A stretch of 64,000 nt of DNA from Planctomycetaceae bacterium. Its GTDB lineage: Bacteria; Planctomycetota; Planctomycetia; Planctomycetales; Planctomycetaceae. The DNA lies in assembly GCA_019636285.1 (NCBI GenBank), contig JAHBXV010000031.1:1-64000 (forward strand), read 5' to 3'. Positions 8,380 through 15,503 of this stretch are shown here, piece by piece. The notes beneath the pieces were generated by a model. The model was given only the letters and a program-made list of their open reading frames with translations, made no database searches and was not told the origin of the DNA. A program made the translations under genes and the position numbers. Each line of letters begins with the position of its first letter. Position 1 is the stretch's first letter.

Positions 8380-9154
8380 TGCTTCCACTCCAGATTTTCC
8401 AGGGGGCCGCGCCGCCTTCCCAAAGTCCTTCAAGCAGACGCTTGTCGCGGAGAGTATCCATCGGGTGCCAGAAACCCTCGTGCCGGTAGGCCGACAGCTG
8501 TCCGTCGGCGGCCAGACGCTCCAGCGGTTCGCGCTCCAGAACCGTCTCGTCCCCCGACAGGTAGTCGAACACTTCTGGCTCGAACACAAAAAATCCGCCG
8601 TTGACCCAGCCTTCAGAATTCTGCGGCTTCTCTTCGAAGCGCTCGATCTGGTCGCCTGTCAGCTGTAGGCAACCGAACCGCGCCGGTGGACGGACGGCGG
8701 TCAGCGTCGCGGCCCGCCTTTCTCGTCGATGCAGATCCAAGAGCGCCGAGAGGTCAACATCAGCCACGCCGTCGCCGTAAGTCACCAGGAACGGCTCGTC
8801 ACCAAGAATCGTGCGCAGACGCCGAATGCGACCGCCGGTCATTGAGTGAATGCCAGTGTCTACGACCCAGATGTCCCAGTCGGGGACCGACATGCTGAGG
8901 CGTTTCGACACGCCCGACTGTAAGTTGATCTTCCAGTCGCTGTGCTTGCAGTCGAAGTTGGAGAAGTATTCCTTGATGTAATCGCCGCGATAACCGCACG
9001 CGATCACGAACTCGCGGAATCCTTGGGCGGCGTAAATCGCCATAATGTGCAGGAGAATCGGCACGCCGCCGATTTCAATCATCGGCTTGGGTCGAACTGA
9101 CGTTTCCTCGGCAAATCGAGTGCCGAGGCCGCCGGCCAGCAACACGACTTTCAC
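8291..9154 (-). CDS. rfbF: Glucose-1-phosphate cytidylyltransferase
   Basis: This 287-residue nucleotidyltransferase makes CDP-glucose from CTP and glucose-1-phosphate, the committed step of CDP-dideoxyhexose synthesis. It has LAGGLGTRF and RPKPMIEIGG at the N-terminus, YGDGVADVD for metal and sugar binding, and WVNGGFFVFEPEVF and FWHPMDTLRDK as in RfbF. A GTG at 9154 is the start: GGGAGGAG lies at 9161-9168, 6 bases upstream, and the protein then begins directly with KVVLLAGG. Characterised members end near APWKIW; here about 30 further residues follow, encoded in the 89-nt overlap with rfbG. It is the first gene of the operon, so the promoter should lie in 9169-9290. Confidence 0.95.
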   Translation of the reverse strand: MKVVLLAGGLGTRFAEETSVRPKPMIEIGGVPILLHIMAIYAAQGFREFVIACGYRGDYIKEYFSNFDCKHSDWKINLQSGVSKRLSMSVPDWDIWVVDTGIHSMTGGRIRRLRTILGDEPFLVTYGDGVADVDLSALLDLHRRERRAATLTAVRPPARFGCLQLTGDQIERFEEKPQNSEGWVNGGFFVFEPEVFDYLSGDETVLEREPLERLAADGQLSAYRHEGFWHPMDTLRDKRLLEGLWEGGAAPWKIWSGSNDGGQFFGGPASPGDGCYRIQGTMARRVA

Positions 9155-9486
9155 GGCCCCCTCCTCCCTGAGCGTCGTCGAAAGCGGGCGATTCTTCGCC
9201 TCGCGGTATCCCCCTCCATGGGATAAGCCGGATAGTAGGCTGGCGTCGTCTGACCTGTCAACACGAATGTCGCCGACGGTTGCCTGGCCGAGAGCACGTC
9301 TTCGTGCTCTCGCTTGCCGAAAAACAGGAGGGCTCCTCACCGTATTCGCGTCGAGCTACATCGCAAGCCGCAGCGTCGATTCGCAAGTCCCCATACACGG
9401 CGGAGACGAAAACGAAGCGGCTTTACCCGTCAGATAAGCCCCCCCGGAGCGAAGTGCGGCTTTTGGGACGCTGATCGATCAACCGT
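9155..9486. other. Intergenic region upstream of the rfb operon
   Basis: This gene-free stretch lies between the end of the putative glycoside hydrolase gene (9487) and the rfbF start. It holds the rfbF ribosome binding site (9161-9168) and the hairpin at 9290-9311. No clear -35/-10 pair was recognised on the minus strand. Confidence 0.5.
9290..9311 (-). terminator. Hairpin downstream of the glycoside hydrolase gene
   Basis: A 9-bp perfect stem, GAGAGCACG (9290-9298) with CGTGCTCTC (9303-9311), closes on a 4-nt loop 176 bp beyond the stop of the 9487-11166 gene and ahead of the rfb operon. It may separate the two transcription units. No T-run is present. Confidence 0.45.
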
Positions 9487-11166
9487 TCATCGCCCCCACG
9501 CCGCCTTGGCGAACGCCTCGATGTGGTCGAAGTTGTCGGTCCAGGTGGTGTACATCGCGCCGTTGACGCCCCGGGTACGGGTTCCGGCTTCCAGCCAGTC
9601 GCGAATTGCCGCCGGGTTACTGTCGTAGTACCCGGCAAGGACTTGGTCGTGCCCCCGTTCGCCGAAGAATGGCAGACTTTTCTCGGCCTGGCCGTGGTTC
9701 CAGTTGACGACAATCATGTCTCGCGGAAGCCCTTCCCACGAACCGGCCAGATCGCCTTGAACCAGGTAGAACTGGTTCCGCGCGTTGTGGTGCGGATCGA
9801 ACATGTCCGACCAGACGCACAAGTGGGCCGTGGGATTGATGCCGCGAATCACGCTGACGCAACGCCGCATGTTTTCAGCCAGAAGTTCCCCCGCCGATTG
9901 GCCCTCGCGATGGCAGGCCGGGCACCAGTCGGCGACGCGAATTTCATCGTGCGAGAGGAAATATGTCTTCGGCTGAAAGAGCTTTTCGACTCGTCGGGTC
10001 TGCCGTTCCAACACCTGAAAGACTTCTGGATCGCCCAGGCAGCAGGTCACCTGATTGTTATAGATGGTGACCGCGTGAAAGTAACTGACCGTCAGGCGAT
10101 CGCCGTTCTTCAATTTGGACGCGGGCAACAACCGCAGTTCGGGCGGTTCATGAAAGACGTCGAAGCTGCCAGGATAAGGGACATTTCCGAGTTGGTGATC
10201 GACAAGTGCGTCGAAGTCAACGCCCTCTTTCAGCTCGCGGCCATCCGACGTGCGAACGACGAGCGGGCAGGCTTCGCGGCGCACGAGATTCACGAACGCC
10301 GCCTCTTCGAGCCGGACTTCGTCCATCCAGAAGCGCCCGCTGGTCCCTCCCCAGCTACCGACATAAAACGTGATCTGGTCGTTCTCCAGCGTGTTGAGCA
10401 TCACATGATGCTGCGTCCAATCCTGCGTCGATTTGGCTCCCAGGTTGGAGTGCGACAGAACACGGCCATCCGAGCCGATCGCAAACATTCGCAGGTTGTT
10501 CGCGCCGGCGAACTGGTCGGTCTTCAGCCAGACGCTTGCGTGCAGCAGTTGCCACGGATTGACGGAGATTCTCCGGCTGACGCGCCCGTTCCTACCGGAC
10601 AAATTCTCGAACCGGAGCGAGGCACTGCCGGAATGTTTGACCTCCCGATCCGCCTGGCTGGCGTCGCCGGGAAAGTCCTGGTGCCCCCAGCCTACGGCAG
10701 CGGCGTCCTTGAAGTCTTCAAAATCCCCGCCCGGGAGTAGATTCTTTCGTTTCGACGCCAGCAGGGCGAAGCCATCGCGAACGACGAACTCGGCGTTCCG
10801 AACCGGGATTCCCTCCACCAGATTCGGATTGTGAGCCAGCAGGCCATCGCTGTAGCCGATGGGGCAAACGGTTGGAATGATCTCCAGGCCGAGTTCCTGA
10901 CACGTCTCCTTGAATCGCTCGGCATGCCGAAAATAGTGCTGTGGAACCCGTTCGAGAATATTGAGCTTATAGTCGGCCAGAACCACCGCGTTGTAGCCCG
11001 CGGCCTTCGCTCGCCGCGCGAGCGCCTCGGCCTTGGTTAGGTTGTCTTCTACCTGGAGGTTCGTTTGCAGATAGAGCCAGCGGCGGGACGGCTCTTCAGC
11101 CCGTCCCACAAGGCCCGAAACGCAGACCAGACCAATCGCGAGCGGAATCCACAATCGTTGAGACAT
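9487..11166 (-). CDS. Secreted putative glycoside hydrolase with jelly-roll insert
   Basis: This 559-residue exported protein has a signal peptide (hydrophobic residues 4-20, cleavage near GRAEE). The first 130 residues (YLQTNLQVEDN, AGYNAVVLADYK, GLEIIPTVCPIGYSDGLLA) read like the first strands of a TIM barrel. Residues about 140-275 look like a carbohydrate-binding jelly-roll (GGDFEDF, HSGSASLRFEN). The last third resumes barrel-like text with FLSHDEIRVADWCPACH and ending in NGAMYTTWTDNFDHIEAFA. The acidic pair HDE could be catalytic, as in GH20-like enzymes, but no family was firmly recognised. It probably acts on polysaccharide in the periplasm or outside the cell. It is a single-gene unit between two intergenic hairpin regions. 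Confidence 0.6.
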   Translation of the reverse strand: MSQRLWIPLAIGLVCVSGLVGRAEEPSRRWLYLQTNLQVEDNLTKAEALARRAKAAGYNAVVLADYKLNILERVPQHYFRHAERFKETCQELGLEIIPTVCPIGYSDGLLAHNPNLVEGIPVRNAEFVVRDGFALLASKRKNLLPGGDFEDFKDAAAVGWGHQDFPGDASQADREVKHSGSASLRFENLSGRNGRVSRRISVNPWQLLHASVWLKTDQFAGANNLRMFAIGSDGRVLSHSNLGAKSTQDWTQHHVMLNTLENDQITFYVGSWGGTSGRFWMDEVRLEEAAFVNLVRREACPLVVRTSDGRELKEGVDFDALVDHQLGNVPYPGSFDVFHEPPELRLLPASKLKNGDRLTVSYFHAVTIYNNQVTCCLGDPEVFQVLERQTRRVEKLFQPKTYFLSHDEIRVADWCPACHREGQSAGELLAENMRRCVSVIRGINPTAHLCVWSDMFDPHHNARNQFYLVQGDLAGSWEGLPRDMIVVNWNHGQAEKSLPFFGERGHDQVLAGYYDSNPAAIRDWLEAGTRTRGVNGAMYTTWTDNFDHIEAFAKAAWGR

Positions 11167-11226
11167 CGGGTGTCCTTATCGCGGGGTTTTTCACGTTCAC
11201 CCCATGATCTCATCGCGCCCCGCGCC

Positions 11227-11303
11227 AAAAGAAAAGAGCCGACGGCTGAACCATCGGCTCTTTCTGTGAAAAACCCGGCGGGTGAAACGCTCGGTTTTTG
11301 GCG
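11227..11303. repeat. Direct repeat DR1 containing a terminator-like hairpin
   Basis: About 77 bp are roughly 90% identical to 14009-14086 (DR2), in the same orientation. Both contain a stem starting AAGAGCCGACGG, followed by TGTGAAAAA and a second block GGTGAAACGCTCGGTTTTT. In DR1 the stem (about 11234-11262) has one C-A mismatch. DR1 sits in front of a gene start rather than after a gene end, which is odd for a terminator. Confidence 0.75.
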
Positions 11304-11332
11304 GGGCGGCCGAGTTGAATGAGTTTGTCGTT

Positions 11333-11409
11333 GGGTGCCACGGCTCTGCGAGCCGTGATGCTTGGTCAAAAACCGATAAATACACACGGCTCGCAGAGCC
11401 GTGGCACCC
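11333..11409. repeat. Inverted-repeat element, copy A (GTGCCACGGCTC family)
   Basis: Two perfect 25-bp arms (11333-11357 and 11385-11409) are inverted around a 27-bp spacer. Each arm contains its own hairpin, CACGGCTC-TGC-GAGCCGTG. Related copies are at 12829-13098 (spacer expanded to 220 bp) and 29402-29472. No coding capacity. This resembles REP/BIME or MITE-type elements. Confidence 0.85.
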
Positions 11410-11484
11410 TCGATGAGGACCACTCCACCGAGCCACCCCGCCAAGGATCTCCGGATAGCGATCCGTCGTAACTCGTTTCGCAGT

Positions 11485-11514
11485 TTGACAAATCAAATTT
11501 CACCAGTCCATACT
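11485..11514 (+). promoter_or_regulatory. Candidate sigma-70 promoter, duplicated copy A
   Basis: TTGACA (11485-11490), an 18-bp spacer and CATACT (11509-11514) precede a hairpin (11517-11531 with 11542-11556, one mismatch) and the 11635 gene. The same promoter and hairpin recur at 13197-13268 before the nuclease gene with almost no change. This is a sequence match only. Confidence 0.5.
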
Positions 11515-11634
11515 ACACCGCCGAAGTGCGGTGGAAGTCTACCGCACTACGGCGGTCGAATACCTGTAAGGCGGGAGCCTTGAATGTTACCTGTAAACCA
11601 CAGTCTCATTCTCACAACCCAGGGTGAATGTTTG

Positions 11635-12450
11635 ATGCGACGGTTTGTTCTCGTCGGTGTATTTGTTCTTCACCTTGTCCCCGCTGTAACAGTTTGCGGC
11701 GCTGACGCCAATGACGAAGCGGAGTATCTTCCCGCGATTGCGAACAGTGGAAACGTCGAGATCGAGGCAATTCGAATATCGCGTGAACGAGTTGCAAGGC
11801 AAGCCAAACATGCGGACTTAACGAACATGACCGTCTCGTTGTGGCTGGCGTGGAAAGGCGAACCGCCAGAGCGAATTCTATTGCAGATCGTCGAACTCGA
11901 CCCTATCCGCGACAATACCGGCAAGTTGCTGACAACCAAGCAGCGACTCGATTCCCTTCCATTCCTAAAAAAGAACTTTCGCGGCAACGAGTTCAAGTCC
12001 CAAGGAGACAAGAATGGCCCTGTCGTTAATCTCCTTCTCGATGCTCCGGCTCGAGAAGCGACCACGATAAGATCGATCAAAGGGAAGGCTGTGGTCTCGG
12101 AAGTAACTGCCGCTCGCATTGACTTCAAAGACTTGGCAGCAATCAAAAAGAAAGTCCTCGAAGATCCAAAGTTGAAAGATTTTAAAATTGAGGCCGACAT
12201 CGAAATTTTCGACGGAGATACTGAACTGAAGTTGCAAGTTCCGCCCGCTCATGAGCGACTGATGTGGTGGGGCTTGGTGACCAATTCGCGACGCACCGTT
12301 CCAATCACAGCAGAGAGCCAAAATGGAGATATGTTGACCAAGACGTACTCGGGCGATCAAACTAAAGATACATTTCTCGGAATCGTGATCGCAGAACCAA
12401 CCAAGTCACATGAAATGGAATTCCAGTTCACTGATATAAAGTTACCTTGA
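11635..12450 (+). CDS. Secreted protein of unknown function
   Basis: This 271-residue protein has a signal peptide (MRRFVLVGVFVLHLVPAVTV, cleavage near VCGAD) and a soluble remainder without recognisable catalytic motifs. The mature part has alternating short hydrophobic stretches and many charged residues, with a Lys-rich segment at about 170-200, and looks mainly beta-stranded. The start was placed at 11635 because the signal peptide begins there and AGGGTG lies upstream. Its codon use is more AT-rich than that of neighbouring genes. It lies inside the direct-repeat-bounded island and has its own duplicated promoter leader, shared with the nuclease gene. Confidence 0.65.
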   Translation: MRRFVLVGVFVLHLVPAVTVCGADANDEAEYLPAIANSGNVEIEAIRISRERVARQAKHADLTNMTVSLWLAWKGEPPERILLQIVELDPIRDNTGKLLTTKQRLDSLPFLKKNFRGNEFKSQGDKNGPVVNLLLDAPAREATTIRSIKGKAVVSEVTAARIDFKDLAAIKKKVLEDPKLKDFKIEADIEIFDGDTELKLQVPPAHERLMWWGLVTNSRRTVPITAESQNGDMLTKTYSGDQTKDTFLGIVIAEPTKSHEMEFQFTDIKLP

Positions 12451-12577
12451 ACTCTGTCCAGTGCCGCGCCGAACAAGCCAGTCAATCCGAGCGGCGGATC
12501 TCGTTGGACCTGGCATCAACAGTTCCTGGCCGCCGGCAGGTTAGCTCGCTCGTTTTGCTGCTCAAAGGAAATCTACA

Positions 12578-12784
12578 TTGAATAACATCGACCTGAACCT
12601 TGGTGGCCTCATCGGGGCGTTGGCCTGCGGTGGTATTGCTGCCGCTATCGTGTTCTCGACTCTTGACACTACCAACAGTGGCCGAGGGCCGTACAAGCTT
12701 GTCATCTTCGCATTGATCGGCGGCGCGTTGGCTGGCAACTTCCTGTGGGGGCTCGTCTTCAAGAAGCCTGCAAAGAAAGACTGA
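12578..12784 (+). CDS. Small two-helix membrane protein
   Basis: This 68-residue protein has two hydrophobic helices, at about residues 9-28 and 40-58, joined by a short polar loop (DTTNSGRGPYK), and a basic tail KKPAKKD. Glycine-rich packing (GGLIGALACGG, ALIGGALAGN) suggests tightly packed helices. A TTG start at 12578 is supported by AAGGAA 9 bases upstream. No family is recognised. It lies in the 11.2-14.0 kb island, 127 bp after the secreted protein gene and 515 bp before the nuclease gene. A holin-like or effector role would be speculation. Confidence 0.6.
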   Translation: MNNIDLNLGGLIGALACGGIAAAIVFSTLDTTNSGRGPYKLVIFALIGGALAGNFLWGLVFKKPAKKD

Positions 12785-12828
12785 TCTAAAGTAGGGGCGG
12801 GGTGGCCGGGTTGAATGAGTTTATCTTT

Positions 12829-13098
12829 GGGTGCCGCGGCTCTGCGAGCCGTGCCGAAAGGCGTTGGCAACCGGCGGGCGAAGATAATGCCATTCCTTGG
12901 CAGTCGAGAACGATCCAGAAGGTCATCGATTCCATGCAAGCCAATCCGGTGCGACGCTCGTCGAGCGGCCAAAAGATGAGCGGTCGTCGAGTGCGCTCGC
13001 CCATAAGGAAGCCACGGACGTGCCGCTCAGAGTTGACCCGGCCAATCTCTCATGAGGCCGCTACGCACACCGGCACGGCTCGCAGAGCCGTGGCACCC
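12829..13098. repeat. Inverted-repeat element, copy B with long spacer
   Basis: The arms at 12829-12853 and 13074-13098 match copy A (one G for A change in the left arm), but the spacer is 220 bp instead of 27. The sequence before the left arm (GGCCGGGTTGAATGAGTTT) and after the right arm (CTCGATGAGGACCA) also matches copy A, so the whole unit, not just the arms, is duplicated. Confidence 0.8.
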
Positions 13099-13196
13099 TC
13101 GATGAGGACCATTCAACCGAGCCACCACGCCACGGGAGCCTTGTGCGGTGTAGCCAGGAACTCCGGGCAGCGCTCCGTCACAACTCGTTTCGCAGT

Positions 13197-13226
13197 TTGA
13201 CAAATCAAATTTCACCAGTCCATACT
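13197..13226 (+). promoter_or_regulatory. Candidate sigma-70 promoter, duplicated copy B
   Basis: TTGACA (13197-13202), 18 bp, then CATACT (13221-13226), followed by a perfect 15-bp hairpin (13229-13243 with 13254-13268) and the nuclease ribosome binding site. The sequence is nearly identical to 11485-11556. The hairpin would lie in the 5' leader of the transcript. Confidence 0.5.
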
Positions 13227-13299
13227 ACACCGCCGAAGTGCGGCAGAAATCTACCGCACTTCGGCGGTCGAACACCTCTTCTGTTCCGGAGGATTGGCT

Positions 13300-13890
13300 T
13301 TGACGCAGGCATCCGACGATTATGAACTCTTCACCCAGCGCGTAATGCAGGAACTTTCGCGCGGCGGTGTGAACGTGCGTCACAAGCATCCCTACACAGG
13401 GAAAGTTTCAGGGCGAACGATTGTCGTCGATGTGTCGTTCGAATTTACATTCGTGGGCGGCGCAAGAATCCTCGTGCTTGTTGAATGTAAACACTACTCG
13501 AACACGGTTGAGGTGGGCGATGTAGAGGAGTTCCATTCCAAGCTAGATGACATTGGTGCGCACAAGGGGATCGTGGTAACAACCAAGGGGTATCAATCGG
13601 GAGCACGCGACGTGGCAGCGGGGCGGGAGATCGCGCTGGCGTTACTGACCACTGAAATGCAACCAAACGAAATTCGATACATCTATGCTGCCGCCGCAGA
13701 AGAACACGATCAAGAACCAGTTTTGCAGGGCAACTTGCAATGCATCATCGACAATCACGATGGTGGATACCGCTTTAACGATGCGAAGCGGTTGATTAAT
13801 CTTATGTACGAGGATTTGGAACCGGACACCGAATCGGGAACAGAAAAAACGGTTGAACGTGATCGGCGGGCGGCGTCCAACTTGAAGTAA
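13300..13890 (+). CDS. Mrr-type PD-(D/E)XK restriction endonuclease domain protein
   Basis: This 196-residue protein is built almost entirely of an Mrr-like catalytic domain. The core motif is an Asp in VVDVSFEF followed by LVECKHY (the E-x-K pair), then the typical downstream text GIVVTTKGYQSGARDVAAGREIAL at about residues 90-113, as in type IV Mrr enzymes. There is no separate DNA-recognition domain, so its target and any role in DNA restriction are unknown. The TTG at 13300 is preferred over one at 13294 because GGAGG (13288-13292) is then 7 bases away. No methyltransferase gene is nearby. It lies in a repeat-bounded island, suggesting acquisition by transfer. Confidence 0.82.
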   Translation: MTQASDDYELFTQRVMQELSRGGVNVRHKHPYTGKVSGRTIVVDVSFEFTFVGGARILVLVECKHYSNTVEVGDVEEFHSKLDDIGAHKGIVVTTKGYQSGARDVAAGREIALALLTTEMQPNEIRYIYAAAAEEHDQEPVLQGNLQCIIDNHDGGYRFNDAKRLINLMYEDLEPDTESGTEKTVERDRRAASNLK

Positions 13891-14008
13891 CCGTTCTTGG
13901 CCGCTGCCACGTTAACCGAAACATTTCTGCTAACGCGCCGTCCCCAATTCCATTTGAACTCGAACTTCTCGACTCGGCTCACGATCCGATCTCGTCGTGG
14001 CGCGAGGT

Positions 14009-14086
14009 AAAAGAAAAGAGCCGACGGCTGAACCGTCGGCTCTTCCTGTGAAAAATCCCGGCGAGTGAAACACTCAGTTTTTGCCG
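14009..14086. repeat. Direct repeat DR2 with hairpin terminator
   Basis: This copy of DR1 includes a perfect 12-bp stem (14016-14027 with 14033-14044, 5-nt loop) and the last codons and TGA stop of the DUF1080 gene (14074). It lies between convergent genes, so it can serve as a bidirectional terminator. About 2.7 kb separate DR1 and DR2. Confidence 0.75.
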
Positions 14087-15159
14087 CGTTTCCAGCGGCG
14101 CCATTCCCGATGCGACATCGGCTGCTGCGATCCCGCGACCAGAGTCGAGGCGGCTGCCGATTTGGTCGGCGTCTGGTCGACCAGCCAGATGTTGCGGAAC
14201 TGGACGGGGTCGCTGTGGTTCTGAAAGAGGATTGGCAGGGCGTCGGGGCCTTCCTGCTTGCCGCCGCCGGTCTTGTTCTCAAGTTCCACATTGTTCTGCA
14301 CCACCACGCCGTTGTGCCACACCGTAATGCGGCCTTTGCTCAACCGGGTCGTTCCGTCTTCCGCGAAGCGCGGCGCGGTGAACTGAATGTCGTAGGTCTG
14401 CCACGTGAGCGGCGGCAGCGCCATGTTGAAGTCGGGAGCCTTAAAGCGATACAGGGCGGCCGAGCCATTGAAGACTGGGTCGAGCGCGAAGCTGTCGAGC
14501 ACCTGTACCTCATAGCGGCGGTGCAGGTAGAAGCCGCTGTTGCCGCGTTTCTGATCCGAGAAGGCCGGCATATACGGCGTCTTGAACTCGGCATGCATCC
14601 AGAAGTCCTGCCAGGCCCCTTTCGTTTCGGCGCCCACTTCCATCCAGCCCTCGGGCGAAATCTTCAGGTTGCCGAGCGCCCCGGTGTCCGTCCCGTTGAA
14701 GAGCACAGTGGCTCCCTGCGGTGGCACGGCTCCCATCGTGGGGCTCTGCCGTGTCACGAGGATGAGTTCGCCCAGCTTCGTGCCTTCGAAGTCGTAGAGA
14801 TCGGCCCGGCCGGCGGCAGGAATCGAGACCCGCAGTTCGTCGCCGGTCAATTCGATGGCGGCGGCCGGATCGGACGAGAGCCGCCCACCCTGGACGGCGA
14901 CCTTCTCGCTACCGTAATAGCCCCAGCCCGGAAGCCCGCCGGGATAGAAGTTGCCGCGAAAGGCGCCACTCCCCTGGGCGGCTAGCTGCAGTCCGCACGG
15001 GCGCGTACAGCCCTTCCAAACCGCACAGCCGTAGTATTCGCCCTGAATCGCATAGTCGGCATCGGCGTCTCGTGGATCGGTCACCGCACGCGGAGTATCC
15101 GCCGCCTCAAGCATGCAACATCCCATCGCCAAGGCGAAGACGGCCAGACACAACCTCAT
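14074..15159 (-). CDS. Secreted DUF1080 protein (3-keto-disaccharide hydrolase fold)
   Basis: This is a 361-residue exported protein with a signal peptide (MRLCLAVFALAMGCCMLEAAD). The mature protein has an N-terminal segment with YYGCAVWKGC and LPGWGYYGSEK, and a C-terminal DUF1080 jelly-roll from about residue 180, marked by ATVLFNGTDTG, WMHAEFKTPYMP, NSGFYLHRRYEVQVLDSF and ITVWHNGVVVQNN. DUF1080 proteins are abundant in planctomycetes and related phyla and bind or cleave modified sugars outside the cytoplasm. The start was placed at the signal peptide; the longer frame to 15471 is unsupported. Its stop codon lies in repeat DR2. Confidence 0.88.
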   Translation of the reverse strand: MRLCLAVFALAMGCCMLEAADTPRAVTDPRDADADYAIQGEYYGCAVWKGCTRPCGLQLAAQGSGAFRGNFYPGGLPGWGYYGSEKVAVQGGRLSSDPAAAIELTGDELRVSIPAAGRADLYDFEGTKLGELILVTRQSPTMGAVPPQGATVLFNGTDTGALGNLKISPEGWMEVGAETKGAWQDFWMHAEFKTPYMPAFSDQKRGNSGFYLHRRYEVQVLDSFALDPVFNGSAALYRFKAPDFNMALPPLTWQTYDIQFTAPRFAEDGTTRLSKGRITVWHNGVVVQNNVELENKTGGGKQEGPDALPILFQNHSDPVQFRNIWLVDQTPTKSAAASTLVAGSQQPMSHREWRRWKRGKN

Positions 15160-15251
15160 GACGCAAGTCCCTGACAGGATCGGAGAAACGGACGAAGCAC
15201 TTCGGAGCCAAACCAGTCTGTGGTGCTCTTTGAGCGGACACAACTCGAAAT

Positions 15252-15503
15252 TTATCGCGTAATCACGAACCGCGACGATTCCCGACCGCGAAATTCCGCT
15301 TCGCGCGATGAGAAGCTCTCGAGTTCGGAATAGAACTTCGCGGAGGGGTCGATGCCGCGCGCGGCGTTCCGTTCGATGCGGGCCGCCATGCTCGGCCACG
15401 TCGCGACCCACGGGAGGACCAATCCCCACAAGAAAATGGCGGCCGTGCAGATCCCGCAGAGCGCGAGCCACCCGCCGGGATTATCGCAATGCGGCGGCTG
15501 CAT
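15252..15503 (-). CDS. Small membrane protein overlapping the YeiH-type transporter gene
   Basis: This 83-residue protein has a strongly hydrophobic N-terminal half ([20 protein letters not shown], about residues 10-33) and a polar C-terminal half ([20 protein letters not shown]). The ATG at 15503 lies within the end of the transporter gene, giving a 23-nt overlap consistent with translational coupling. The function is unknown; an accessory subunit of the transporter is possible. Confidence 0.55.
   Translation of the reverse strand: MQPPHCDNPGGWLALCGICTAAIFLWGLVLPWVATWPSMAARIERNAARGIDPSAKFYSELESFSSREAEFRGRESSRFVITR

Larger units (their letters stand above)
11167..11634. other. Intergenic region rich in repeats
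   Basis: The stretch between the divergent glycoside hydrolase gene and the 11635 gene carries, in order, direct repeat DR1 with its hairpin (about 11227-11303), a 25-bp inverted-repeat element (11333-11409) and a duplicated promoter-hairpin leader (11455-11564). No coding sequence is supported. Confidence 0.7.
12785..13299. other. Repeat-filled intergenic region before the nuclease gene
   Basis: It contains inverted-repeat element copy B with an expanded spacer (12829-13098) and a second copy of the promoter-hairpin leader (about 13168-13276). The 220-bp spacer between the arms has no supported gene; it may be a degraded insertion. Confidence 0.7.

Noticed and set aside
12451-12577. Possible integron attC site between the secreted-protein and two-helix genes (GCCGAAC ... 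GTTAGCT)
   Set aside because: Both ends have a mismatch to the RYYYAAC/GTTRRRY cores, are not complementary to each other, and no integrase gene or second site is present.
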